A stretch of DNA of 39,611 nt. Source: Halobacteriales archaeon QS_1_69_70. Lineage in GTDB: Archaea; Halobacteriota; Halobacteria; Halobacteriales; Haloarculaceae. The translations under genes were made by a program, and so were the position numbers. Below, in pieces: positions 31,131 through 39,068 of the stretch (positions are counted from its first letter, which is position 1; each line of letters starts with the position of its first letter). The notes under the pieces were generated by a model that saw nothing but the letters and a program-made list of their open reading frames with translations, made no database searches and was not told where the DNA came from. The stretch is from NCBI GenBank assembly GCA_003021005.1, contig PXRI01000015.1:33708-73318 (forward strand), given 5' to 3'.

Positions 31131-31144
31131 ACACAAAACTATTG
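31131..31144 (-). promoter_or_regulatory. TATA element of the zinc-ribbon gene
   Basis: The minus strand reads CAATAGTTTTGTGT, centred about 30 nt before the ATG at 31107. Two plus-strand AT-rich boxes (CCCTATATG near 31179, GCTTTTATG near 31193) also lie in the gap 31145-31260 but have no obvious downstream gene on that strand. Confidence 0.5.
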
Positions 31145-31260
31145 TCGTGGTTTCGGCCGGGTGAGGGGCCCGTTCGACCCCTATATGCCGGCTTTTATGT
31201 GATCCCGGGTGGGCCGGATGCCCGGCCGGCTATCGACCGATTCTCGTTCGTCCGCCGTTC

Positions 31261-32742
31261 TCACTCGTCCGCCGGGGCCCCGCCGTCGGGGTCCTCGCCG
31301 TCGGTGGCGCCCAGCACCGGCACGGTGACGTCACCGGCGAGGTCGGTCGGTGCGGACGCCACCCGGCGCAGGAGGTTCGCGGGACTGCCGGGGTGGTCGC
31401 GGTCGGCCACCCGGGTGAGGTCGGTGAGGTCGACGGCCCCGTCGAGGCCGAGCGAGTCCGATATCGCCAGGAGGGGGCCGACGAGCCGCCGTTCCAGCGC
31501 CGCCGGGTTCGACGGGTCCGTGGCAGCCGTCGCCCCGTACCGGTCGACGGCTGCGGCCAGCGTCGTCCCGTCGATGGCGCCGGTCCCCGGCCAGCCGAGT
31601 TCCTCGTGGACGATGGAGGCGGCCCGCTCGACGGCACCGACCGAGCCGAGGTGGCCGGCGCCGATGGCGGCCTTGACCGCCCTCGCGAGGTCGCCGGTGA
31701 CGACGGCGGGACCGACCATCGCCACGGCGCCGTCCCCGACGCTGACGGCCCAGCCGGCCTCCTCGTAGCGGTACTCGCGGAACGACGGGGGCGCTCCGTC
31801 CTCATCCGGGTCGGCGACGCTGGCGTCGTTCACGACGCGCACGACGTTCGCGGCGGCGACCCGTGCCTGCTGGACCGCGGTCTGGGCGGTCGCCGGGACG
31901 GCTTCGCCGTCGGCGTCGACGACTGCACCCGCGTCCCCGACCACGAACGTCGCGTCGCCGACCCGGAGGTCGGCCTCGAGGGCGGGTCGCTCGCCGTCGA
32001 GCGCTCCGGGGCCGCGGATGCCGCCCGTCCAGACGAAGACGTCCTGCGGGAGGCTGCGGCCGTCGGCGAGCGTGACCGTCGAGTCGTCGGCACCCTCGAC
32101 GGCCGTCCCGGTTTCCACCGAGACGTCGCGGGCGTCGAGTTCGGTCCGGACGGCGTCGGCGAACGTCGCCGCGAAGGTGGGCGCGACCCGGTCGGCCATC
32201 TCCAGGAGGGTGACGTCCAGCCGGAGGTCGCGTTCGCGGGCGAGTTCGGCGAGTTCGCCCGCGGCCTGGACGCCGGAGAGGCCGGCGCCGCCGACGATGG
32301 CGTGGCCGCCCGGTGCGTCGAGCGCGTCGGCGCGGATTGCGGCGGCGTGGGGGATGCGCTTCAGCGGCCTGGCGTTGGCCTCGACGCCCGGGAGGTCGTA
32401 GAACGCCGTCTCGGCGCCGAGACAGACGGCCGCCGCGTCGTACTCGATGGTCTCGGTGCCGCCGTCGGCGTCCGTCGGGGCGAGCGTCGCGGCGCCGGCC
32501 CCGGGGTCGACGGCCGTCACCCGGGCCTGCCGGACCGTCGCCCGGTCGAAGACGGCAGAAAGTGGAACGGTGATGGTCTCCGCCAGGTCGGGGTACCGGA
32601 TCAGCCGGTGGAGTTCGTGCTGGACGAGGTGGTGGTCGGCCTCGTCGACGACCACGAGTTCCGCACCGTCGGGAAGCCGATGTTCCAGCCGCCGGGCGAC
32701 CGTGAGGCCGGCGTAGCCGGCGCCGAGGACGACGACGCGCAT
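31261..32742 (-). CDS. NDH-2-like FAD/NAD(P)-dependent oxidoreductase
   Basis: The 493-residue flavoprotein starts with the FAD dinucleotide motif MRVVVLGAGYAGLTVARRLE. It has a second Rossmann motif, HAIVGGAGLSGVQAAGELAE (about 148-167), for NAD(P)H, and the FAD-closing strand ATFVVGDAGAVVDADG (about 268-283). This is the layout of type II NADH dehydrogenases and sulfide:quinone reductases; the paired redox cysteines of the latter are absent. An acidic C-terminal extension of about 110 residues follows the usual domain. It probably oxidises NADH and passes electrons to quinone at the membrane. It lies 158 bp downstream of the alpha/beta hydrolase with a palindromic element between. Confidence 0.85.
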   Translation of the reverse strand: MRVVVLGAGYAGLTVARRLEHRLPDGAELVVVDEADHHLVQHELHRLIRYPDLAETITVPLSAVFDRATVRQARVTAVDPGAGAATLAPTDADGGTETIEYDAAAVCLGAETAFYDLPGVEANARPLKRIPHAAAIRADALDAPGGHAIVGGAGLSGVQAAGELAELARERDLRLDVTLLEMADRVAPTFAATFADAVRTELDARDVSVETGTAVEGADDSTVTLADGRSLPQDVFVWTGGIRGPGALDGERPALEADLRVGDATFVVGDAGAVVDADGEAVPATAQTAVQQARVAAANVVRVVNDASVADPDEDGAPPSFREYRYEEAGWAVSVGDGAVAMVGPAVVTGDLARAVKAAIGAGHLGSVGAVERAASIVHEELGWPGTGAIDGTTLAAAVDRYGATAATDPSNPAALERRLVGPLLAISDSLGLDGAVDLTDLTRVADRDHPGSPANLLRRVASAPTDLAGDVTVPVLGATDGEDPDGGAPADE

Positions 32743-32794
32743 ACTGTCGGTTGACTCGGGAGGCTGAAAGACCCTCTGGCGCCGGCAGCCCGTC

Positions 32795-32901
32795 ATACTG
32801 CCGGACGTAACTATGTGAATCGCGGTCCAGGTAGCGCCACGTTCGCCCGGATACGTGGACTGATACCGATTCAGATGTTCACGAATTACGTCCGGCAGTA
32901 T
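32795..32901. repeat. 107-bp nested palindromic element (MITE-like or long hairpin)
   Basis: A perfect 16-bp inverted repeat, ATACTGCCGGACGTAA (32795-32810) and its complement (32886-32901), bounds the element. Inside it, further arms pair in the same nested order: TGAATCG (32816-32822) with CGATTCA (32867-32873), GTCCA (32825-32829) with TGGAC (32856-32860), and CACGT (32838-32842) with ACGTG (32853-32857). The whole segment could fold into one imperfect stem-loop. Its right edge touches the alpha/beta hydrolase stop codon. No target-site duplication is evident. Confidence 0.8.
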
Positions 32902-33713
32902 CAGTACACCGACGCGAGGAACTCCCGGATGGCCGCATTGACGGGCTCGGGCCGCTCTACGTTCGCCGAGTGGCCGGCGGCCGGAATCAGCTCCCGGCGG
33001 GCGTCGAGGCCCTCGACCAGGCCGTCGGACCGCTCGGGTTCGAGCGCGACGTCCTCCTCGCCGTGGACCACGAGCGCCGGGACGTCGATGCCGTCGAGTC
33101 GGTCGGTAAAGTCCGGCCGTTCCAGCCAGGACTCGACCTCGTGGTGGACCGCCTCGCCCGGATAGGTCAGCCATCGGTCGACCCAGGCGTCGACGAGATC
33201 CGGGTCCGAATCGAGGGTCGTCTCGCCGAACAGGATGTGCGTGACGACGCGGGCCAGCTGCTCGGGGACCCCGCCGGCCTCCCGCGTCGTCTCGATCATC
33301 TCCCGGTAGCGCTCGATCTCCGCCTCGTCGTGCGTGCCGGCCATCGTGTCGAGGAGCACCAGGCCGTCGACGCGGTCCGGGTATCGTTCGGCGACCCGCA
33401 GGGCCACGAACCCGCCCATCGACATCCCGCCGAGGACGCAGGAGTCGATTCCGAGGGCGTCCAGAAGGGCCGCGCAGTCGTCCGCGAGGTCGTAGAGGTC
33501 GTACGGTCCCGCCCAGCGGTCCGTCCGCGCCCGGAGGTCGTAGGCGACGACGCGGTAGGCGTCCGAGAGCGCCTCGAGTTGTGGGTCGAACATCGTCCGG
33601 TCCATGAGCGTCCCGTGGGCGAGCACGAGCGGCGGGCCGTCGCCACGGTCGGTCGTGACGGTGTCGGCACGGGCCCGGTAGCGCGCGACCGTCCGGTCGG
33701 TATCCGGTGGCAC
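32901..33713 (-). CDS. Alpha/beta-fold hydrolase
   Basis: The 270-residue protein has the oxyanion-hole motif LVLAHGTLMDRTMF (about 29-42), the nucleophile elbow GGMSMGGFVAL with catalytic Ser at about 97, the acid in VHGEEDVALEP, and the His in AAGHSANVERPE. This is a complete Ser-Asp-His triad. The family includes esterases, lipases, epoxide hydrolases and lactonases; the substrate is unknown. The start is a GTG at 33713 with a strong TATA element about 28 nt upstream. The stop codon lies at the very edge of the 107-bp palindrome. Confidence 0.87.
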   Translation of the reverse strand: MPPDTDRTVARYRARADTVTTDRGDGPPLVLAHGTLMDRTMFDPQLEALSDAYRVVAYDLRARTDRWAGPYDLYDLADDCAALLDALGIDSCVLGGMSMGGFVALRVAERYPDRVDGLVLLDTMAGTHDEAEIERYREMIETTREAGGVPEQLARVVTHILFGETTLDSDPDLVDAWVDRWLTYPGEAVHHEVESWLERPDFTDRLDGIDVPALVVHGEEDVALEPERSDGLVEGLDARRELIPAAGHSANVERPEPVNAAIREFLASVY

Positions 33714-33736
33714 ACCAGGTCACCGGGCGCCACCGA

Positions 33737-33746
33737 CTTATATTTC
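33737..33746 (-). promoter_or_regulatory. TATA element of the alpha/beta hydrolase gene
   Basis: The minus strand reads GAAATATAAG, about 28 nt before the GTG at 33713. Its complement (CTTATATTTC) could also fire to the right. Confidence 0.55.
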
Positions 33747-33816
33747 CGGCGGAGCGGGGCCCGTGAGCGACCGGACGGTGCAACCGGGACGACCCGGCGG
33801 TCTCCAGACCGGCCTG

Positions 33817-33923
33817 CCCCCGGGCCGGAGCGTGAGGGCCTCCCCGGCGGGCCGGAGCGTGAGGGCCTCCCCGACAGACCGGAACGTGAGAGCCTCCCCG
33901 GCGGGCCGGAGCGTGAGGGCCTC
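33817..33923. repeat. 27-bp minisatellite, about 4 copies
   Basis: Units lie at 33817-33842, 33843-33869, 33870-33896 and 33897-33923. The typical unit contains GGCCGGAGCGTGAGGGCCTC. Units 2 and 4 are identical and unit 3 differs at several positions. A short frame through it (GTG at 33763) would encode a GRSVRASPA-type nonapeptide repeat, but that is highly basic and unlike haloarchaeal proteins. The rest of 33748-34036 shows only the dacZ promoter. Confidence 0.85.
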
Positions 33924-34004
33924 CGCGGCGCCCCGGACCCGACGTCGGTACCCCGTCGTGTCCGCGTCGTGACAGTCGTCAGCCGACCGTACGACCCTCC
34001 ACAA

Positions 34005-34014
34005 GGCTTTTTCC
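34005..34014 (+). promoter_or_regulatory. Candidate core promoter of dacZ
   Basis: GGCTTTTTCC lies about 27 nt before the ATG at 34037. Confidence 0.45.
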
Positions 34015-34036
34015 TGTCTGATGTGAAGAACGACTG

Positions 34037-34846
34037 ATGAGCGCGCTCGGGGACCTGGTGACGGACATCGTGGCCGAGGTCGACAGCGTATTCCTGTTCT
34101 CGCCGAGCAGGTCACTGTTCGAGGCGTTCGCCGGGACCGACACGCCGGTGGTCGTGGTGGCGCCGGAGGCCGACGTCGACGCCGAGCGGTTCGTGGAACT
34201 CCCGCTGGAGTTCAACGACCTGACCGAGCGCGTCCGGTTCGGGGTCGAGGGCGGACTCGACAACGAGTTCGTCGAGGAGGGCGACCAGATCGCCTGCGCG
34301 GCGAAGCTGTTCGCCGACGACATCGACGCCGTGACCCGCGTCCGGGCCGGCGACTACGACCAGTCGGGCGTCTACGACCTGTTCGTCAACAGCCGGGCGG
34401 AACCCGCGGTCATCCGGAACGTCCTCGAGGTCGCGATCGAGCTCGGCAAGAAGGGCCAGAAGGGCAAGCGCGTCGGCGCGCTGTTCGTGGTCGGCGACGC
34501 CGGCAAGGTGATGAACAAGTCACGGCCGCTGTCGTACAACCCCTTCGAGAAGAGCCACGTCCACGTCGGCGACCCCATCGTGAACGTGATGCTCAAGGAG
34601 TTCTCCCGGCTCGACGGCGCCTTCGTCATCAGCGACTCGGGCAAGATCGTCTCCGCCTACCGCTACCTCGAGCCCTCCGCGGAGGGCGTCGACATACCGA
34701 AGGGCCTCGGCGCCCGCCACATGGCGGCCGGCGCCATCACCCGCGACTCGAACGCCGTCGCGGTCGTCCTCTCCGAATCCGACGGCCTCGTCCGGGCCTT
34801 CTCCGGCGGGGAGATCGTCCTCGAACTCGACCCGGAGGAGTACTGA
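34037..34846 (+). CDS. dacZ: Diadenylate cyclase DacZ
   Basis: The 269-residue protein makes cyclic-di-AMP from two ATP. The C-terminal DisA_N/DAC domain carries both signature motifs: DGAFVIS (Asp-Gly-Ala at 193-195) and LGARHMAAGAITRDSNAVAV (GxRHxAA near 225-231). The N-terminal about 120 residues (VFLFSPSRSLFEAF, VYDLFVNSR) form the domain typical of archaeal DacZ. It is predicted cytoplasmic. The mscS-like gene starts 2 bp after its stop, so the two are an operon. In Haloferax, DacZ is essential and c-di-AMP level is tied to osmotic balance. Confidence 0.94.
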   Translation: MSALGDLVTDIVAEVDSVFLFSPSRSLFEAFAGTDTPVVVVAPEADVDAERFVELPLEFNDLTERVRFGVEGGLDNEFVEEGDQIACAAKLFADDIDAVTRVRAGDYDQSGVYDLFVNSRAEPAVIRNVLEVAIELGKKGQKGKRVGALFVVGDAGKVMNKSRPLSYNPFEKSHVHVGDPIVNVMLKEFSRLDGAFVISDSGKIVSAYRYLEPSAEGVDIPKGLGARHMAAGAITRDSNAVAVVLSESDGLVRAFSGGEIVLELDPEEY

Positions 34847-34848
34847 CC

Positions 34849-35634
34849 GTGCAGCTGGGCCGCGAGTGGTTCCAGGGACTCACGTCGGCCGAGCAGAACT
34901 TCGTCCTCGCGGTGCTTCTCGTCGGCGTCGGGCTGGCGCTCGGCGGGGTGACGGCCTGGCTCGTCCGGGGCGTACTCGTCGCCTTCGACGTCGACGAGGC
35001 GGCCGAGGGGACCGCCTTCGAGCGGACCGCCCGCGGGATCGGCACCTCGACGGTCGGCCTGCTCTCGCAGCTCTGCGCCCTCTTCGTCTTCGTGGTCGCG
35101 GCGCTGTACGCCCTCGAGATCCTCCAGTTCCTGCCCACGCAGCAGCTCGTGGTCGCCGCGAGCTGGTTGCTCCCGCGGCTCTTCGTCGCGATGCTCGTCC
35201 TGGTGGTCGGCGTCCTCGTCGGCGACAAGGCCGAGATCGTGATCGGCGACTGGCTCCGTAGCATCAAGCTTCCGGAGGCGACGATCATCCCCCGGCTGGT
35301 CAAGTACTCGATCCTCTACGTCGCCGCCCTCATCGCGCTGTCGCAGCTCCAGGTCGCCACCGGCGCGCTGTTGGTCCTGCTCGCGGCGTACGCCTTCGGC
35401 GTGGTCTTCCTCGGCGGGCTGGCGTTGAAGGACCTCCTGTCGTCGGCGGCCGCCGGCATCTACCTCCTGTTGACGGAGCCCTACAGCATCGGCGACGAGG
35501 TCGAGATCGACGGCGCCCGCGGCGTCGTCCAGGAGGTCGACGTCTTCGCCACGACCGTCGAGAACGACGGCGAGGAGTACGTCATCCCGAACCGAAAGGT
35601 CCTGCGTGAGGGCGCCATGCGCGTGCGCTCGTGA
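34849..35634 (+). CDS. MscS-family small-conductance mechanosensitive channel-like protein
   Basis: This 261-residue membrane protein starts at a GTG. Four hydrophobic segments (about 19-45, 70-95, 103-125, 150-185) are followed by the MscS pore/beta-domain region: AYAFGVVFLGGLALKDLLSSAAAGIYLL, GDEVEIDGARGVVQEVDV and EYVIPNRKVLREGAM. The C-terminal alpha-beta vestibule is reduced. MscS channels release solutes on hypo-osmotic shock. Its tight coupling to dacZ (2-bp gap) implies shared control and perhaps direct or indirect regulation by c-di-AMP. Confidence 0.87.
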   Translation: MQLGREWFQGLTSAEQNFVLAVLLVGVGLALGGVTAWLVRGVLVAFDVDEAAEGTAFERTARGIGTSTVGLLSQLCALFVFVVAALYALEILQFLPTQQLVVAASWLLPRLFVAMLVLVVGVLVGDKAEIVIGDWLRSIKLPEATIIPRLVKYSILYVAALIALSQLQVATGALLVLLAAYAFGVVFLGGLALKDLLSSAAAGIYLLLTEPYSIGDEVEIDGARGVVQEVDVFATTVENDGEEYVIPNRKVLREGAMRVRS

Positions 35635-35657
35635 GCCGAAACTCGCCCCAGCAGGTA

Positions 35658-35667
35658 CCCTTATTGC
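35658..35667 (+). promoter_or_regulatory. TATA element of the CBS-domain gene
   Basis: CCCTTATTGC is centred about 28 nt before the ATG at 35690. It supports a separate leaderless transcript. Confidence 0.5.
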
Positions 35668-35689
35668 CGCCCGGCGGCAGAGCCAGGGT

Positions 35690-36124
35690 ATGACCGAGCC
35701 CGACACGACCGTCGAGGCGCTGATGACCACCCCCGTCGAGACCGTCGCGCCCCACGCGACGCTCGCGGAGGCCGCCCGCGTCCTCGACGCGGAGGGGATC
35801 GGCTCGCTGGTGGTCGGCGAGGACCGCCTGGACGGCATCCTCACCGAATCCGACGTCGTCAGTGCGGTCGGCGAGGAACTCGACCCGGCGACGCCCGTCG
35901 CCGACCTGATGACCGACCCGGTCGTGACCGTCCGGCCGACCGAGACCCTCCGGACCGCCGCCGAGCGCATGGGCCACAACGGCGTGAAGAAGCTCCCGGT
36001 CGTCGAGGCCGGCACCGGGGTCGGGATCGTCACGACGACGGACCTGGCGCTGGCCCTCCCGAACTTCCGGGTCACCATGGCCCACCAAACAGAGGCCGAC
36101 ATCCACGACGGCGAATGGGAGTAG
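35690..36124 (+). CDS. Tandem CBS-domain protein
   Basis: The 144-residue acidic protein has two CBS motifs, VEALMTTPVETVAPHATLAEA...GILTESDVVSAV (about 6-62) and VADLMTDPVVTVRPTETLRTA...GIVTTTDLALAL (about 70-128). Together they form one Bateman module with no other domain. Such modules sense adenine nucleotides, including c-di-AMP in some bacteria. Its place just after dacZ-mscS makes a nucleotide-sensing role attractive but unproven. The ATG at 35690 is set by the TATA element; an upstream extension was excluded. Confidence 0.87.
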   Translation: MTEPDTTVEALMTTPVETVAPHATLAEAARVLDAEGIGSLVVGEDRLDGILTESDVVSAVGEELDPATPVADLMTDPVVTVRPTETLRTAAERMGHNGVKKLPVVEAGTGVGIVTTTDLALALPNFRVTMAHQTEADIHDGEWE

Positions 36125-36240
36125 GCTCCCGGGGTGGGCCGCTTCGATACGCCCGGCGTCACAGACCCGGCACGCCGCTCCGCGATCGTTGGACTGACAC
36201 CGTGGGTGCTGGGGATAGTACTCGTCGGCGACCCACACAC

Positions 36241-36250
36241 ATCCTTATCC
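36241..36250 (+). promoter_or_regulatory. TATA element of the small membrane protein gene
   Basis: ATCCTTATCC lies about 29 nt before the GTG at 36275 and about 23 nt before the GTG at 36269. It supports a GTG start rather than the ATG at 36134. Confidence 0.45.
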
Positions 36251-36274
36251 CCGGCCGGGCCGAAGCCAGTGGCA

Positions 36275-36475
36275 GTGGAAGCCCTCGTTCAGGACGACGT
36301 CACCCGCGCGGCGTCGTTCTTCGTCCTGGCGTTCGCCGTCTCGACCGTGGGCGGGCTGCTGCTCGGCGACGTCCGGGTGGGCGTCCAGTGGGGTTTCACG
36401 CTCGGCGTCGGGTTCGGCGTCTTCGCGTACGTCTTCGTCGTCCCGACTGCCGACGACGAGCCCCGCGACGGGTGA
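36275..36475 (+). CDS. Small two-helix membrane protein, unknown function
   Basis: The 66-residue product begins VEALVQDDVTRAASFFVLAF, has two hydrophobic segments (about 11-30 and 36-57) and an acidic tail (TADDEPRDG). No family is recognised. The frame is open back to an ATG at 36134, but that upstream part contains the TATA element and lacks the acidic composition of the rest. A GTG start (36275, or 36269) at leaderless distance is therefore preferred. It lies between the CBS and APC-UspA genes in the same direction. Confidence 0.55.
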   Translation: MEALVQDDVTRAASFFVLAFAVSTVGGLLLGDVRVGVQWGFTLGVGFGVFAYVFVVPTADDEPRDG

Positions 36476-36592
36476 CACTGCCGGGCCGTAGCCTGTGGCG
36501 GTCGCCTGGGGTCGAAGGCGCCGTACTCGATGGCCTCTTTGCCCGTCGCCGCGGGGAGAAATCGGGCGCTCGACGCCGGCCGGAGACGGGCA

Positions 36593-36603
36593 GAAATATA
36601 TGC
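36593..36603 (+). promoter_or_regulatory. TATA element of the APC-UspA gene
   Basis: GAAATATATGC is one of the clearest TATA boxes in the window, about 29 nt before the ATG at 36627. Confidence 0.6.
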
Positions 36604-36626
36604 ATTGGACGTCCCATCGGTGACTG

Positions 36627-38990
36627 ATGGTAGAACACACCCGGACGCTGGACTTCAAGATCGCCTTCGCCATCGGCCTCGGCACCATGATCGCGGCCGG
36701 CATCTTCTCGCTGTCCGGTGCGGCGGTCGCAATGATCGGAGCCAGCGCCGTGATCGCGTTCGTCATCGCCGCCGTCGTGGCGGGTATCACGGCCGCGAGC
36801 TACTCCGAGTTCGCGTCGATCTACTCGGAGAACGGCGGCGGCTACCTGTTCAACTCCCGGACGTTCGAAGAGCGGCGACTGCTCACGTACGGCGTCGGCA
36901 TGTCGCTGTTCCTCGGGTATACCGGTACGACCGCGTTCTACCTCGCGACGATGGACGAGTGGTTCTTCCGGTTCATCCTGCCGGCGTCGCTGCAGGCGCT
37001 CCCGCACGGGACGGTGGGCGTCGTGGCCGCCGCGCTGTTGGGCGTCCTGAACGCCCGCGGGACCGAGGAGTCAGGCACGTTCCAGCTTTTTGTCACCGGC
37101 GCGAAGGTCGCCGTCCTCTTTGCCTTTATCGCCGGCGCCTTCGCCTACCGGGGCCCGGCGACGGCGAGCACCAACTTCGCCGGGCAGTTCCAGGCGGACG
37201 CCGTCGGCATCGTGACTGTGGCGGCGCTCGCGTTCATCACCTTCTTCGGCTTCTCCGCCATCGCGGCCAGCGCCGGCGAGATCATCGAGCCCCGGAAGAC
37301 GGTGCCGCGGGCCATCGCCGCGAGCATCCTCACGGTCACCGTCCTGTACGCCCTGGTCATCGTCGCGATGACGAACTCGACGGTGCCGCCCGAGGTCGTC
37401 GCCGAGGAGGGCGAGACCGCGATGGGGCTCGTCGCCGAGGGCTTTCTCGGGCCTGCCGGCCGGTCGCTCATCGTCGCCGGCGCCGTGTTCTCGATGGTGT
37501 CGGCCTCGAACGCCTCGATCCTCGCCGCGACGGGGATCGGGTCGCTGATGGGCCGCCGCGGCCAGGCGCCCCGGGCCTTCACGCGCATCCACCGTGAGTA
37601 CGGCACGCCCATCTGGAGTGTCACCACCGTCACCGCGACCATCGTGGCGATGATCGTCTTCTTCATCGCGCTGTTCCCGGCCGAGGGCGCCCCGTTCGGC
37701 CTCGACCTCGGCCTCGAGGCCCTCACAGGATTCGCCACGCTGAACCTGCTTTTGCCCCTCTCTGTCGTCAACGGCGCGCTCATCGTCCACCGGCGGAAGT
37801 TCCCCGACATGGAGCGGGGCTTCGCGGTGCCCGGCGTCCCGGCCGTGCCGGCCCTCGGAATCCTAGCGAACCTCGCACTCATCGCCAATCTCCCTGTCTC
37901 CGGTGCGGTGACGGGGACATTGCTCGTCGCCCTCCTGGTCGGCGTCTACCTCCTCTGGGGCGGGGCGCCGGAGGTCGAGGACCTCGTCCGCGACGTCACG
38001 CCGGGCCAACCGACGCCGGCTCCCACGGCTGGCGAAGCCGCGGGTGGTGCCGACGCGGCCGGCGGCCCGGCGGCGGGCGAGGCGACGGGGAGCGCCCCCG
38101 GCGAGCGGTTCCGGGTGCTGGTCCCGGTGGCCCGGCCGGACCGCGCCTTAGAGCACGTGCGGCTCGCCGCCGCCGTCGCGGGCGGCCGGTACCGCGAGCC
38201 CTTCGTCGAGGTGGTCACCGTCACCGAGATCCCGGACCAAACGCCACACGAGGTGGTCACCGACACGGCACGGCAGCGGACCGACCGCATCGCCGAGAAC
38301 CTCGACGGAGCGGACCTCGACGTCGACTACACGGTGGCGGCCCACACGTCCCGCGACGTCGCCTTCGACATCGTCCAGACGGCCCGCGACGGCGATGCCG
38401 ACCTACTACTCATGGGCTATCCCGAGGAACGGCCGGAGATCACCCGGGCCGTCGAGTACACGGCGCCCTGCAACGTCGTCTTCTCGACGGGGTTCGACGA
38501 CCCGGCCGTGCCGCCCGTCGACCGCGTCACGGTCGGTGCCGGCGGCGGCCCCCACCACGAGGAGTCCTTCGACCTCGTCCGCGCCCTCGCGCGCGGGGGC
38601 GCGGCGGTCGGGGTGGTCTCGGTCGCGCCGGAGCGCGGTGGCACCATCGAGGACGCCGGCGAGGCGGTCGAGGCGTTCGCGGACCTGGGCGTCGAGGTGA
38701 CCGAGCGGGAGGCCGAGACGGTCGCGGATGGGCTCGTCGACGCCGCGGCCGAGACGGGCGGCGTGCTCGTCATCGGCGCGTCCCGGGATCGCCGGCTCAG
38801 CCAGTGGGTCTTCGGGAGCACGCCGGACCGGGTCGTCGAGCGGGCGACCGACGCCGGCGTCCCGGTGTTGATCCACGCGGCGCCGAGTGGCTTCTCGGGC
38901 CGTATCGAGGACCACCTGTTCCCCGTCTACCGGTACCTCCGCGGTCGCCTGCCGCGGAGCGGGTCGACGGCGCGGTCCCCGGAGCAGTAA
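36627..38990 (+). CDS. APC-superfamily transporter fused to two UspA domains
   Basis: The protein has 787 residues. Residues about 1-450 form an amino-acid/polyamine/organocation permease with about twelve membrane segments. It has the GLGTMIAAGIFSLSG motif of helix 1, the FFGFSAIAASAGEIIEPRK motif, and the conserved loop with GTPIWSV. A low-complexity Pro/Ala/Gly linker (about 460-490) leads to two universal-stress-protein domains (about 492-628 and 640-755). The second shows the nucleotide-loop-like VIGASRDRRLSQWVFGSTPD. The substrate is probably an amino acid or another cation, and the UspA pair likely gates or regulates it through nucleotide binding. Located near dacZ. Confidence 0.9.
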   Translation: MVEHTRTLDFKIAFAIGLGTMIAAGIFSLSGAAVAMIGASAVIAFVIAAVVAGITAASYSEFASIYSENGGGYLFNSRTFEERRLLTYGVGMSLFLGYTGTTAFYLATMDEWFFRFILPASLQALPHGTVGVVAAALLGVLNARGTEESGTFQLFVTGAKVAVLFAFIAGAFAYRGPATASTNFAGQFQADAVGIVTVAALAFITFFGFSAIAASAGEIIEPRKTVPRAIAASILTVTVLYALVIVAMTNSTVPPEVVAEEGETAMGLVAEGFLGPAGRSLIVAGAVFSMVSASNASILAATGIGSLMGRRGQAPRAFTRIHREYGTPIWSVTTVTATIVAMIVFFIALFPAEGAPFGLDLGLEALTGFATLNLLLPLSVVNGALIVHRRKFPDMERGFAVPGVPAVPALGILANLALIANLPVSGAVTGTLLVALLVGVYLLWGGAPEVEDLVRDVTPGQPTPAPTAGEAAGGADAAGGPAAGEATGSAPGERFRVLVPVARPDRALEHVRLAAAVAGGRYREPFVEVVTVTEIPDQTPHEVVTDTARQRTDRIAENLDGADLDVDYTVAAHTSRDVAFDIVQTARDGDADLLLMGYPEERPEITRAVEYTAPCNVVFSTGFDDPAVPPVDRVTVGAGGGPHHEESFDLVRALARGGAAVGVVSVAPERGGTIEDAGEAVEAFADLGVEVTEREAETVADGLVDAAAETGGVLVIGASRDRRLSQWVFGSTPDRVVERATDAGVPVLIHAAPSGFSGRIEDHLFPVYRYLRGRLPRSGSTARSPEQ

Positions 38991-39035
38991 CTCGCCGCCT
39001 GTCCGATATGGCCGCCCGTTGGCCTCCCCAGCCGA

Positions 39036-39045
39036 CCCTATAAGC
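39036..39045 (+). promoter_or_regulatory. TATA element of the cobalamin adenosyltransferase gene
   Basis: CCCTATAAGC is centred about 28 nt before the ATG at 39069. Confidence 0.55.
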
Positions 39046-39068
39046 ACCCACGGGACGAACCGACCGGC

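Noticed and set aside
33763-33972. Open frame encoding a nonapeptide repeat (GRSVRASPA)
   Set aside because: The predicted peptide is strongly basic, unlike every real protein in the window, and arises from the 27-bp DNA repeat. It has a nearby TATA-like box, so it is mentioned but not called.
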